Positions 16,933 to 27,526 of a stretch of DNA of 64,000 nucleotides are shown here, piece after piece. This stretch comes from Lentzea indica (lineage in GTDB: Bacteria; Actinomycetota; Actinomycetes; Mycobacteriales; Pseudonocardiaceae): assembly GCF_012184385.1 (NCBI RefSeq), contig NZ_VSRL01000005.1:1-64000 (forward strand), written 5' to 3'. The notes under the pieces are model-generated. The model saw only the letters and a program-made list of their open reading frames with translations. It ran no database searches and was not told the DNA's origin. A program made the position numbers and the translations under genes. How positions within the stretch are numbered: the first letter of the stretch is position 1; each line of letters begins with the position of its first letter.

Positions 16933-18009
16933 CGCTGACTTCCAGGCACGCGCGGTAGAGGTCACGCCATTCGGCGCGCTCCTTCAGCACCGTCTCCAGG
17001 TACTCCTGCCACACGGTCGCGTCCGACACCCGGTCCTTGATGACCGAGCCGATGAGCCCGCTCGCCAGCTCGTCCGCGCCCAGCGTGCCGTCGCCGAAGT
17101 GGCCGGCGAGCGCCATGCCGTTGGCGATGACCGAGATCGCCTCCGCCGTGGACAGGCTGCCGCTCGGCTTCTTCAGCTGCGTGCGACCGTCCACAGTGGA
17201 ACCGTTGCGCAGCTCGCGGAAGATGCGCACGACGCGGCGCACCTCGTCCAGCGCGGGCGCTCCGAAGGGAGCTGGAGCGCCTTGCCGAGCTGCTGCGACC
17301 GGGTCAGCACGATCTCGACCTCGGCGTCCTCGGTCGCGGGCGGCGGCAGCACAACGGTGTTGAACCGCCGCGCGAGCGCCGACGACATCTGGTTCACGCC
17401 GCGGTCGCGGTCGTTGGCCGTGGCGATGACCGTGAAGCCGGGGACGGCCTGGACCTGCATGTTGAGCTCGGGGACCGGCAGCGACTTCTCGCTCAGGATC
17501 GTGATGAACGAGTCCTGCACCTCGGACGGCATGCGGGTCAGCTCTTCGACCCTGACGACAGCGCCGCTCTGCATGCCCTTCAGCACCGGGCTCGGCACGA
17601 GCGCGTTCTCGCTCGGCCCTTCCGCGATGAGCCGGGCGTAGTTCCAGCCGTAGCGGACCTGGTCCTCGCTCGTGCCGGCGGTGCCCTGGACCACGAGCGT
17701 CGAGTCGCCGCTGACCGCCGCCGCGAGGTGCTCGGACAGCCACGACTTGGCGGTGCCCGGCACGCCGACGAGGAGCAGCGCCCTGTCGGTGACCAGCGTG
17801 CCCACCGCGACCTCGACGAGCCTGCGCGCGCCCACGTACTTCGGGCTGATCACGGTGCCGTCGGGAAGGGTGCCGCCCAGGACGTAGGTGACCACCGCCT
17901 GCGGGGACAGGCGCCAGTTGGGCGGCCGCAGGCGGTCGTCCTGGGCCGCGATGGCTTCCAGCTCGGCGGCGTACTGCTGTTCGGCCGTCGGCCTGAGCAC
18001 GGCGGTCAC
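16925..18009 (-). CDS. MoxR-family AAA ATPase (frameshifted)
   Basis: An AAA+ ATPase of about 361 residues. Walker A is LLVGVPGTAKSWLSEHL (about residue 80), Walker B-like VVRVEELTRMP, sensor 1 VIATANDRDRG and the arginine-finger region LARRFNTVVLP. The last third (ALDEVRRVVRIFRELR to CLEVSGD) is in another frame, and adding one G in TTCGGAGC (17259-17266) restores it. It overlaps the DUF5691 gene upstream (GTGA) and the DUF5682 gene downstream. MoxR ATPases usually act as chaperones with VWA partners; a VWA gene lies at 24.6 kb. Confidence 0.85.
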
Positions 18010-19453
18010 TGGGCCTCCTGGGTCGGGTTCTCGAATTGTGCCTGGTCGGCTGAGGCGAAGGACTCGCGCAGGCGGATCCGGAGGCGCAGGACCTCCAGCT
18101 CCAGGGAGTTCTCGGGCCAGCGGCGGGTCAGACCCTCCCAGTTCGCGCCGAGCAGATCCGCGTCACCGCGGGCCAGCAGGACGGCCGGCGGGCGGCCCGT
18201 ACGCCAGCGCGGGTCGGGCAGGGCGGCGTAGCGGTGCAGGAGAGCGCGGGTGGTCTCGGGCGACCACGGGGCAGGGAGCTGTGCGCAGGCGTGGTCGAGA
18301 AGGTCGTAGTGCCAGTTGACGGAAACCGCGACAACCGCTTGCTCGGCCACGCTAGCGGGCAGCGCCGCCAGCATTTCGAGCTGTTCCATGCCGGTGAGGG
18401 TTTCGGCGGCGCCACCGCCCAGGGTCGTGGATCGCCGGCGGCGGCCAGCTGGTCGGCGATGCCCCTCAGGAGGGCGCCGGCCCAGGGGCCCCTTCTCAAA
18501 ACGTTGGCAGCCTTGGCGTCGTTGGTTTCGAGGCGTGCGGTCCAGTAGGACGGCGGCACGCTCGCAGCGGCGGCACGGATGCGCCCGGCCACACCCTTCT
18601 CGGAGCCGTCGCGCATGAGGTCGCGTTGCTCGGCGAGGTCGGGTTGCGCGGTCCAGAGCTCGTCGGTCTGGACGTCGAACCCGTCGTCGGTCAGCCAAAG
18701 GCCTCGACCGAGGCGGTCGGCCGCTCTCGTTGCGAGGGCTGAGGTCGGAAGCTTGCGGAGCAGGCGGAGGGCCTCGTCGTGGACGGCGGAGGCTCGGTCG
18801 TCGAGGGCTTCTTCCAGAAGTTCTTCGTCGGACGGGCTCAGGCCGGTTTCGAGGGCGCTGATGAGGGCCTGGCGGTCGGATGACCGGCGCGAGACCTCGA
18901 ACTCCGTGGCGATGAACGCGCCTGTGCCGGCCGGGTCGGCCTTGCGCTTGCGGCGGAGGGCGCGGACCCGTTGGGCGCTGGGGAGGTCGAGGACTTCCTC
19001 GAGAGGGACCTCGTCGGTGAGAGGGGCGGTGCCGCTCGCCCAGGACCAGCCGGGGCGGGTGTTGGCGAGCCAGCGGCCTCTCGTGCCGAGAACCTCCACG
19101 ACCGCGGCCCTCAGGCCCGGCCGGGCGGTGCCGAGCGCGAGCAGGGCGGGGAGCATGCGGTGCTCGGCCACGACGTTGCCGGCCTTGGCGAGGGCGCACC
19201 ACTCGGTGAGGAGGACCTCGTCGTCGAGGCTCATGATCGCTTGCAGGACCGCCCTGGCGGCTGGGCGAGGTAGCTCGGCAGTCTCGGGCGGGGCAAGGGG
19301 CAGCGGATCGGCTTGGACCTCTTGCGGGAGGGTGGCGCCGAACGCGGCCACGCCCAGGGCGGCGCAGTCGGAGAGCAGGTCGGTCGGGGAGCCGCCGCCT
19401 CGGGTGGTGCCGATGAGGAGGTCTTGGACGGTCTTGGACCACTCGGCCTTCAC
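18006..19453 (-). CDS. DUF5691 family protein (frameshifted)
   Basis: A protein of about 482 residues, GTG at 19453 six bases after GGAGGTG. It starts AEWSKTVQDLLIGTTRGGG and is largely alpha-helical with HEAT-like Leu/Ala repeats (ALLALGTARPGLRAAVVEVL). A one-base deletion in the run at 18422-18424 splits the reading. The C-terminal part (LGGGAAETLTGMEQLEML to FENPTQEAQ) follows in the next frame and overlaps the MoxR start. The family regularly accompanies MoxR, DUF5682 and SWIM genes in actinomycetes; its function is not known. Confidence 0.8.
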
Positions 19454-19517
19454 GCCGCCACCTCCGTGACGCGACGGCACAGTGCACGGCGGAGAACCTG
19501 CGGCGGCAGCGTGGCGG

Positions 19518-20681
19518 TCACGCGACCACCTCCAGTGCGCCGTCCAGAGCGATGGCGCCGATGCGGAGGGCGTGACCGTCCCACAACGCCCACACGTCGA
19601 ACGGGATGCCCCCAGTCAGCGCCAGGGCCATGTCCAGGCCGCTGTCGTCGCGGACCGGTAAGCCGTGGCCGGAAGCGTCGACCAAGGACGTGCCGCACAG
19701 CCGGACGGAGGCGCAGCCCAGGGGGAACAGGCGTTGCCACGGATCGGCCATCAGCATCGGCTCAAGCGACGCCAAGGCCGAGCGCCACGAATCCGGCGCC
19801 GGCACCGGGTCCGGGGCTCGCGAGCCGGCCAGCTCGCCCAGGGCCACGCGGTCTGAGCCTGGGTAGGGGTGGACCAGGGCGGAGGACTCCAGGCCGTGCG
19901 GCAGCAACGGGACGGGGACGCCCACGGCCGAGTGGCGGATCGCCACCACCCAGCGCCCCGTCTGGCGGCCCCAGCACCACTGGCGGACGGTTCGGACGCG
20001 GCCGTCGTCGGTTTCCAGGCGCAGCAGGGCCACCCAACGGTCTGTGATGCCCGGGATGGCTCGGACGGTCTCCTCGGGGACCGTCACGCCCAGCCTGGAA
20101 CGCGGCTGGACGAAGCACAGCAGGTGCAGGCCGCCGAGGCGGTCGGCCACGTCGTGGGTCCAGCGTGGGCCCGAGCGCGACACGATCTCCTGGATTTCGG
20201 CGACGGCCGCGGCCACGCCGGGGACCTGGGCGTCGATCATGCGGGCGATGAAGGCCTGCCACCACGAGGCTGGGCGGCCTGGCAGTGACGCCACGCCCGC
20301 CGAAGCCACGTCGAGGAGCCAGTCGCGCAGGCCGTCGATGCCCGACGACATCGCCGCGGCTCGGCGATCAGCCGTCTTTTCGCGTGCGCGGGCTCGGCGG
20401 GCCACTGCTTCTGGTGAGGAGTCCAGCTCACGGGCGGCCCGCTTGGCGGTCCACTCCTCGACCCAGTCCGGCGGCAGCGCGTCCGGGATGTCGAGCTCCT
20501 GCAGGCTCACGGCGTGCTTGCAGGGGAACTTGCGGGACGGGCACGTGCACTTGGCGGAGCCCGCGGCCAGGTCAACGCACACGCGGTACGGCACGGAGCC
20601 GGAACCCGTGTAGAGACCCCACAGCACCGGCAGGGCCTTGCCCAGGCCCTGCCAGCGCATCGGAACGGCTCGTGTCCTCAC
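19518..20681 (-). CDS. SWIM zinc finger family protein
   Basis: A 387-residue protein whose N-terminal third contains a SWIM zinc finger, CTCPSRKFPCKHAV (CxCx6CxH, about residues 45-60), preceded by the conserved GSGSVPYRVCVDL. The rest is a mixed domain with WVALLRLETDDG and repeated WxxAxxW patterns. The GTG at 20681 is forced by an in-frame TAG just upstream. The N-terminus is shorter than is usual for the family. It is the first gene of the SWIM-DUF5691-MoxR-DUF5682 unit. Confidence 0.82.
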   Translation of the reverse strand: MRTRAVPMRWQGLGKALPVLWGLYTGSGSVPYRVCVDLAAGSAKCTCPSRKFPCKHAVSLQELDIPDALPPDWVEEWTAKRAARELDSSPEAVARRARAREKTADRRAAAMSSGIDGLRDWLLDVASAGVASLPGRPASWWQAFIARMIDAQVPGVAAAVAEIQEIVSRSGPRWTHDVADRLGGLHLLCFVQPRSRLGVTVPEETVRAIPGITDRWVALLRLETDDGRVRTVRQWCWGRQTGRWVVAIRHSAVGVPVPLLPHGLESSALVHPYPGSDRVALGELAGSRAPDPVPAPDSWRSALASLEPMLMADPWQRLFPLGCASVRLCGTSLVDASGHGLPVRDDSGLDMALALTGGIPFDVWALWDGHALRIGAIALDGALEVVA

Positions 20682-20714
20682 AGAACCAAACTAGCGAGGA
20701 CCTCCGACAGAAAA

Positions 20715-21887
20715 TCAGGCCGGACCGCGACGGGCCCACGACCACGCATAGGCCGGGTCCTCACAGGCCTCGGCCGCCTCGCCCAGCTCCAGCGGGCGGA
20801 ACGTGTCCACCATGACCGCGGTCTCGTCGAAGTAGTCCACACCCAGCGACGCCTCGACGGCACCCGGCTGCGGGCCGTGCGTGCAGCCTGAGGGGTGCAG
20901 CGACATCGAGCCGATGCCGATGCCGGAGCCCTTGCGCGCCTCGTAGTTGCCGCCCACGTAGAACATCAGCTCGTCCGAGTCGACGTTCGCGTGGTTGTAC
21001 GGCACCGGCACGGCCAGCGGGTGGTAGTCGACCTTGCGCGGGCAGAACGAGCACACCACGAAGTTCGGGCCCTCGAACGTCTGGTGCACGGGCGGCGGCT
21101 GGTGCACGCGGCCGGTGATCGGCTCGAAGTCGCGGATGTTGAACGCCCACGGGTACAGGTGGCCGTCCCAGCCGACGACGTCGAACGGGTGATTCGCGTA
21201 GGTGAAGCGAGTCAGCCCCGCACGGTGCCGCACGAGCACGTCGACGTCCGTGCCCTCGACCAGCAACGGCTCCTCAGGTCCCCGGATGTCGCGCTCGCAG
21301 TAGGGCGAGTGCTCGAGGAACTGGCCGGCCTTGGACAGGTACCGACGAGGTGGCCCGATGTGCCCGGTCGCCTCCAGCACGAGCAACGACATCGGCGACG
21401 AAGGAACTACCCGGTACGTGCACGAGGTCGGGATCACGACGTAGTCGCCATCGCCGACCGTGAGAGCCCCGTAGATCGTCTCGATGACCCCCGAGCCACC
21501 CTGCACGTACAGCAGCTCGTCACCGGAAGCGTTGCGGTACAAGGGAGAAGGCGCGGAAGCGACCACAAAACCAATGCTCACGTCCGGGTTCCCGAACAGC
21601 TTCCGCCGGCCGGTCACGGCGTCAACATCATCAGAAGCCCAGGTCAGGTCGCCTGTCTTGAAGTGCCGGGGCTTCAGCGGCAGGTTCGGCGCAACGGACC
21701 CGCGCTCGTCCTTCACCGTCTCCGCGTTCACGATCGCGGTGGGCAGGTACCGGTGGTAGAGCAGGGCCGAATCGGCCGAGAACCCCTCGACTCCCATCAG
21801 CTCTTCCGCGTAGAGCCCACCGTCCGGTTTGCGGAACTGGGTGTGGCGCTTTCGGGGGATCTCCCCGACCTGGCGGTAGTAGGCCAT
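20715..21887 (-). CDS. hmgA: Homogentisate 1,2-dioxygenase HmgA
   Basis: A 390-residue non-haem Fe(II) cupin dioxygenase that opens the ring of homogentisate to maleylacetoacetate in tyrosine and phenylalanine breakdown. Signature parts are the N-terminal YYRQVGEIPRKRHTQFRKPDG, ELLYVQGGSG, the Fe-binding NVDSDELMFYVGGNYEARKG and MSLHPSGCTHGPQPG. Length is normal for the bacterial form. It is divergent from the fahA operon. A palindrome at 21903-21917 lies between them and may bind the IclR regulator encoded downstream. Confidence 0.95.
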   Translation of the reverse strand: MAYYRQVGEIPRKRHTQFRKPDGGLYAEELMGVEGFSADSALLYHRYLPTAIVNAETVKDERGSVAPNLPLKPRHFKTGDLTWASDDVDAVTGRRKLFGNPDVSIGFVVASAPSPLYRNASGDELLYVQGGSGVIETIYGALTVGDGDYVVIPTSCTYRVVPSSPMSLLVLEATGHIGPPRRYLSKAGQFLEHSPYCERDIRGPEEPLLVEGTDVDVLVRHRAGLTRFTYANHPFDVVGWDGHLYPWAFNIRDFEPITGRVHQPPPVHQTFEGPNFVVCSFCPRKVDYHPLAVPVPYNHANVDSDELMFYVGGNYEARKGSGIGIGSMSLHPSGCTHGPQPGAVEASLGVDYFDETAVMVDTFRPLELGEAAEACEDPAYAWSWARRGPA

Positions 21888-21902
21888 GACGTGTCTCCGG
21901 GC

Positions 21903-21957
21903 GTTCGACTATCGGACATCTTTGTTCAGTTGGCGGTACACGGCTAGCGTGTCAGCC
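21903..21957 (+). promoter_or_regulatory. Divergent hmgA/fahA control region
   Basis: A 15-bp palindrome GTTCGA-CTA-TCGGAC (21903-21917, one mismatch) precedes a promoter with -35 TTGTTC (21922-21927), a 17-bp spacer and -10 TAGCGT (21945-21950). The expected start of transcription is at about 21957, next to the GTG at 21958, so the mRNA may be leaderless. The palindrome is a candidate IclR operator. Confidence 0.5.
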
Positions 21958-22817
21958 GTGTCAAGCGCTGTCGAACTCCGTGCGCCCGGTCCGCGCGGTA
22001 CTCCGCCCCTGCTCGCGAGGCTTGTGGACGATGCCGCGCTGTTCCCTCCGGGGAACGCGTCGATGCCCGACGCGGTGCGCGGTCACCTCGACGGACGAGT
22101 CGGCGAGTGGTCTGGAGTCATGGGACTTTTCCTGTGCCCCGCCTCCCGTCTCGCCGAGTTGATCACCGAGCTCATCAAGGTCAAGCCTCCCAAACCGATC
22201 GCGCTGAGTCTCGTGATCGACACCGGCCTCGGCGGTGTGCCGAAGGCGGTGTCCATCGTCGAGAGCAGAAGCGAGCTCCTGGCGCTGCGCATGGTCGAGA
22301 TGCCCGCACCGTCCGATGTGGACGAGGTGTGGCTCGAGCGCGTGTCGGAGTTCGTGCCGGAGGACGTCATCCGCGTCGTCGAACCCCGCCGCGGCGGGGC
22401 CGAGTGGCTCGACGGCGTCCGCCGGGTGATCGAGCACGGCAGCTGGCCCAAGCTCCGCTGCGGGGGCTTGAGCCAGGAGAACTTCCCCAGCGTCGACGAG
22501 GTCGCTGACTTCCTGTCCGTCGTCAGCGGTGGCGGCGTCGCGTTCAAGGCGACCGCGGGCCTGCACAGGGCCGTCCGCTACACCGACGAGCAGAACTTCA
22601 CCCACCACGGCTTCCTGAACCTCCTCGTCGCCACGGCGCGCAGCCTCAGCGGCCGCGACGTCCGCGAGGCACTGGCGAGCACCGACGCCGAGGCGCTCAC
22701 CGCCGAGGCCAAGGCGCTCAGCGACCAGGCCGCGCACGCCGTCAGAGGCGTGTTCGCGAGCTACGGCTCGTGCTCGCTCTCCGAACCTGTCGCCGATCTC
22801 GAGGGGCTTGGACTGCT

Positions 22818-22821
<4 letters not shown>
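21958..22821 (+). CDS. Conserved hypothetical protein of the homogentisate operon
   Basis: A 287-residue soluble protein. It opens with LLARLVDDAALFPPGNASMP, a pattern shared by actinobacterial hypothetical proteins, and is otherwise an alternating alpha/beta protein (IALSLVIDTGL, KLRCGGLSQENFP, GGGVAFKATAGLHRAV, HHGFLNLLVATA), suggesting a TIM-barrel-like enzyme. Its stop overlaps the fahA GTG, so the two are co-translated. The window has no recognisable maleylacetoacetate isomerase, so this gene is a candidate for that step or a related one. That is inference only. Confidence 0.7.
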
Positions 22822-23979
<1,158 letters not shown>

Positions 23980-23980
<1 letters not shown>

Positions 23981-24612
23981 TGGTCGGAGCGACGAAGGAG
24001 AGCTCGCTGACCCTGGAACGGGGTCTGGCGCTGCTCCAGGCGGTCGCTGAGGCGGAGTCCGAGGCACCGTCGATCTCGGAGCTCGCCACGGCCATCGGCG
24101 CGTCCAGAGCCGCGGTCTACCGGCTCCTCGTCCCGCTCCAGGCGCGCGGGCTCGTGCGCAGGGAGGGTTCGAAGGTCCGGCTCGGCCTCGGCGTGCTGAG
24201 GCTCGCCTCCAACGTCCTCCCCCAGCTGCGGATGGCGGCCAACCCGGCCCTGCGCGAACTCGCGGAGAAGGTCGGCGCCACCGCACACCTGACCGTCGCG
24301 GACGGCACCGAGGCGCAGGCCGTCGCGGTCGTCGAACCGTCGTGGACCGCTTTCCACGTGGCGTACCGGGTGGGTTCCCGTCACCCGGTGCACCGAGGGG
24401 CGGCAGGCAAGGCCATCTCGCAGCCCGTGGACAACTGGGTCGTCTCCACCGGCGAGCTGCAGCCGAACGCGCACGGCGTCGCGGCACCCGTACGCGGCGT
24501 TCCCGGCCTCAGGGCGTCCGTCGGCGTTGTGGCGCTGGAGAAGCTCGACGCGGACATCGTCGGCCCACACGTCGTGCGTGCGGCCGAAGAAGTGGCGGCG
24601 GCCCTCAAATGA
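23980..24612 (+). CDS. IclR family transcriptional regulator
   Basis: A 210-residue regulator. The N-terminal winged helix is LTLERGLALLQAVAEAESEA-PSISELATAIGASRAAVYRL. The C-terminal effector domain is shorter than usual but keeps the GRAAGKA-like RGAAGKAIS and GLRASVGVV. The ATG overlaps the fahA stop (TGATG), and its own stop overlaps the VWA start. Position suggests control of hmgA/fahA in response to homogentisate or a related acid. Confidence 0.88.
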
Positions 24613-25763
24613 GCCTGGAAACACCCGCAGAACGCCTGAGGCGCTGGCGGCTGCTTCTGGGCCCGAGCGCTGAGGACGTGGCCGAGCTCGGCGATGACGA
24701 CCAACGGCGCGATGGCGCTCTCACGGGCCTCTACGGCGGCGGCAGCGAACGCGGCGCCGGTCTGGGTGCCAGCACTCCGCAGCTGCACCGGTGGCTGGGC
24801 GACGTCCGCAAGTACTTCCCCACGTCCGTCGTGCAGGTGATGCAACGGGACGCCGTCGAGAAGCTCGGCCTCAGGCAGCTGCTGCTCGAACCCGAGCTGC
24901 TGGAGTCCGTCGAGCCGGACGTGAACCTCGTCAGCACCCTGCTGCAGCTCTCCCGCGCCATCCCCGCCAGGACCCGCGACACCGCGAAAGCCGTGGTGCG
25001 CAAGGTGGTCGAGGACATCGAGAAGCGCCTGAAGGACCGGCTCGTCGAGGCCGTCCGCGGCGCCGTCGACAGGTCCAGGCGAACCCGCAGGCCGCAGCTG
25101 CAGGACGTCGACTGGGCGTCGACGATCAAGGCGAACCTCAAGAACTACCAGCCGCAGCACAAGACCGTCATCGTCGAGGACCTGATCGGCCACCGCAGGC
25201 GCAGCAGGACCGCGGCCATGCGGGACGTGATCCTGCTGGTCGACCAGTCGGGTTCGATGGCGGACTCGTTGGTGCACGCCGCGGTTCTCGGGTCGGCGCT
25301 CGCGAGCATCCGGTCGATCTCGACCAGGCTCGTCGTGTTCGACACCGAGGTCGCGGACCTGACCGACCAGCTCAGCGACCCGGTGGATCTTCTGTTCAGC
25401 GCCCAGCTCGGCGGCGGCACGGACATCAACCGCGCGGTCGCCTACGCGCAGACCCAGGTCCGCAGGCCCACCGACACCGTCATCGTGATCCTCAGCGACC
25501 TCTACGAGGGCGGTTCGGAGGCGGAGCTGCAGCGCCGGGTCCGTGAGCTGGTCGCGAGCGGCGTCACGGTCGTCAACCTGCTCGCGCTGAGCGACAGCGG
25601 CACCCCGGCCTACGACCACGAGCTCGCCGCGAAGCTGTCCGCCCTTGGCGCACCCGCGTTCGCGTGCACGCCGGACAAGTTCCCCGAACTGCTGGCGGCG
25701 GCACTGCGCAAGGACGACCTCACGCAGTGGGCGGAGTCCGAAGGCATCGCAACGGGCCGTTAG
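24609..25763 (+). CDS. VWA domain protein (MoxR-module partner)
   Basis: A 384-residue cytoplasmic protein. The N-terminal half is helical (ETPAERLRRWRLLLG), and the VWA domain begins near residue 200 with an intact MIDAS motif, ILLVDQSGSMADS, followed by LGGGTDINRAVAY and VIVILSDLYEGG. It resembles the VWA proteins that occur with MoxR, DUF5682, DUF5691 and SWIM genes, which lie on the other strand 4-11 kb away. Here it is translationally coupled to iclR (ATGA). It converges with a 4-bp overlap on the next gene. Confidence 0.87.
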   Translation: MSLETPAERLRRWRLLLGPSAEDVAELGDDDQRRDGALTGLYGGGSERGAGLGASTPQLHRWLGDVRKYFPTSVVQVMQRDAVEKLGLRQLLLEPELLESVEPDVNLVSTLLQLSRAIPARTRDTAKAVVRKVVEDIEKRLKDRLVEAVRGAVDRSRRTRRPQLQDVDWASTIKANLKNYQPQHKTVIVEDLIGHRRRSRTAAMRDVILLVDQSGSMADSLVHAAVLGSALASIRSISTRLVVFDTEVADLTDQLSDPVDLLFSAQLGGGTDINRAVAYAQTQVRRPTDTVIVILSDLYEGGSEAELQRRVRELVASGVTVVNLLALSDSGTPAYDHELAAKLSALGAPAFACTPDKFPELLAAALRKDDLTQWAESEGIATGR

Positions 25764-26212
25764 CGGTCCACGACCCGTCCGCGCGTGAGGAACGCAAGCC
25801 CTCGCGTCATGACCACGACACGGCCTCGTTCGTCCGGACCGGCGATCCACACCCGTCCGGTGTGGCGGATCAGCACGCGCGCCCGCTCCGGCAGCTCTGG
25901 CAGCCTCAGGTTGTTCTCCGAATCGTGCACCTTCAGGTACGCCTGCCGTCCGATGCGCCGGCCGGGCACGAAGCTCACCGCGACGGGACGAAACGGGAAA
26001 CGGTCGATCAGCTGAAGGGACCCGCGCCGGGTGACGAAGTGCCGCAGTCCCGGCGCGGCGAGCTCCAGCACGACCGGGATGGACAGCACGGTGAGCCAGA
26101 GCCAGCCGATCATCAGCACGACACCGAACGCGGCCACAGCGAAGAGGATGTGCCCCACAGCGCGACGATCCGCGCGCACGAGGCAGGTGTCGCTCCAGTT
26201 CTCGATGATCAT
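25760..26212 (-). CDS. Membrane protein of unknown function
   Basis: A 150-residue protein with two close hydrophobic segments near the N-terminus (HILFAVAAFGVVLMIGWLWL and the next stretch) followed by a beta-rich basic domain with RHTGRVWIAGPDERGRVVVM. The ATG overlaps the TGA of the upstream gene. The two neighbours share layout and the motif of basic residues then VW plus GP/PP, so they look like diverged duplicates. A PH-like cytoplasmic domain is possible but unproven. Confidence 0.6.
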   Translation of the reverse strand: MIIENWSDTCLVRADRRAVGHILFAVAAFGVVLMIGWLWLTVLSIPVVLELAAPGLRHFVTRRGSLQLIDRFPFRPVAVSFVPGRRIGRQAYLKVHDSENNLRLPELPERARVLIRHTGRVWIAGPDERGRVVVMTRGLAFLTRGRVVDR

Positions 26213-26673
26213 TTCTGCACACGCGCCGGGATGAGCTGGGGTACCCCGCGGAACGTGATGACGGTGTTCCCCGCCGAGTCCGGCGGCACGAACCACACGC
26301 GCCGATGACGCGCGATCCGTCCACGCAGGAAAGGACCGACGCGCACGGTCAACAGAAGCGGCGGCGACGACAACACGACCAGACGCCCTCCTTCCCACTG
26401 CACATGGGCGAAATGCCACGGTTCACCTTCCGGTAAACGCACCGGACGGCGACGTGTCACCACCCACAACACGGCCGCGGCGAAGAAGAGCAGGACCAGC
26501 GCCACCGGTGAAGACCACGACCACACGAGCACCAGCACGAACTGGAGCGCGAAGGCCACACCAGCGAGAACGGTCCACATGAGGGCACGACGGCTCGCCC
26601 GGTCGACACAGTGCCGGGTCCACCGATCGTCGAGCGCCGTCACCTCGGTGGACGGCTTGTTGGGCACGACCAC
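26209..26673 (-). CDS. Membrane protein of unknown function, paralogue of the next
   Basis: A 154-residue protein with two membrane helices (MWTVLAGVAFALQFVLVLVW and VALVLLFFAAAVLWVV) and a C-terminal beta-rich domain (RHRRVWFVPPDSAGNTVITF). Start is GTG 26673, with GTG 26667 better placed behind GGACAGG. An inverted repeat CACCTGT-N7-ACAGGTG (26671-26691) covers the start. The function is unknown. Confidence 0.6.
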   Translation of the reverse strand: MVVPNKPSTEVTALDDRWTRHCVDRASRRALMWTVLAGVAFALQFVLVLVWSWSSPVALVLLFFAAAVLWVVTRRRPVRLPEGEPWHFAHVQWEGGRLVVLSSPPLLLTVRVGPFLRGRIARHRRVWFVPPDSAGNTVITFRGVPQLIPARVQK

Positions 26674-26718
26674 CTGTCCACCGTACAGGTGACGCTTCCC
26701 TTGATGAGCGCAGCTAAG

Positions 26719-26737
26719 TTAGGCTTGCCTAACCTTC
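26719..26737 (+). promoter_or_regulatory. DtxR/IdeR iron box upstream of the DUF2470 gene
   Basis: TTAGGCTTGCCTAACCTTC matches 16 of 19 positions of the IdeR/DtxR consensus TWAGGTWAGSCTWACCTWA. It lies immediately before the GAGGAGG ribosome site of the next gene, a position expected for iron-dependent repression. Confidence 0.8.
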
Positions 26738-26751
26738 GAGGAGGTGTAGCG

Positions 26752-27516
26752 GTGACCGACACCCAGACCAAGCGCCCGCCGGCGCCGCACGCCGCAGAGC
26801 GGGCTCGCACGATCACGGCCCGCGGTGGTCATGCCGCACTGCTTCCTCAGTCCGGTTCCCGCACCAGCCCGCTGTTCCACCACGTGCACCCGTGCGGCAC
26901 CACGATCTTGCTGCTCGCCGACGAACATCCACTGGTCGGGCAGTTGTGGCAGACGCCGCGAGCCGAGGTGACGGCGATGCTGGAGATCGCCGACCAGGCG
27001 CCGGTGCCGTTGCGAGAACCCGTCCGCGGGCTGTTGTGGCTCACCGGCTGGGTCGCCGCGCTCGACGGCAACGAGGCGCGCGACGAGATCCTCGCGGTCG
27101 CCGACGTGCGGCCGGACCACCGCCTCCTCGACGCTGGTCACGGCGCTTCGGTGCTGAGGCTCACACCCGCGTCGATGGTGATCGCGGACGCCGAGGGCAC
27201 GTCGTCGATCCGGCCGGAGCAGTTCGCGAGCGCGACGCCGGACCCGTTCTGCCGCAACGAGGACAACTGGCTGCGGCACCTGGAGGCCGCGCACCGCGAC
27301 GTCGTGGGCCAGCTGGCCCGCCATCTGCCGGAGGAGCTGCAGAACGGGCACGTGCGGCCGCTCGGGCTCGACCGGTTCGGGCTGCGGCTGCGGGTCGAGG
27401 CCGAGTGCGACGACCACGACGTGCGGATCGCGTTCTCCAAGCCGGTCAGCACGCCGACGGAACTCGCCGCCGAGCTGCGCAGGCTGATGGGCTGCCCGTT
27501 CCTGTCCCAGAGGTAG
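26752..27516 (+). CDS. DUF2470 domain protein, iron regulated (HugZ-like)
   Basis: A 254-residue protein starting at GTG behind GAGGAGG. The N-terminal half resembles the FMN-binding split barrel of haem-utilisation proteins (HAALLPQSGSRTSPLFHHV). The C-terminal half is the DUF2470 domain: NWLRHLEAAHRDVVGQLARH and PLGLDRFGLRLRVE. An iron box overlaps its promoter. M. tuberculosis Rv3839, an IdeR-regulated gene close to bfrB, appears to be the positional counterpart. A role in haem or iron handling is likely. Confidence 0.85.
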   Translation: MTDTQTKRPPAPHAAERARTITARGGHAALLPQSGSRTSPLFHHVHPCGTTILLLADEHPLVGQLWQTPRAEVTAMLEIADQAPVPLREPVRGLLWLTGWVAALDGNEARDEILAVADVRPDHRLLDAGHGASVLRLTPASMVIADAEGTSSIRPEQFASATPDPFCRNEDNWLRHLEAAHRDVVGQLARHLPEELQNGHVRPLGLDRFGLRLRVEAECDDHDVRIAFSKPVSTPTELAAELRRLMGCPFLSQR

Positions 27517-27526
27517 CGTCACGCGG

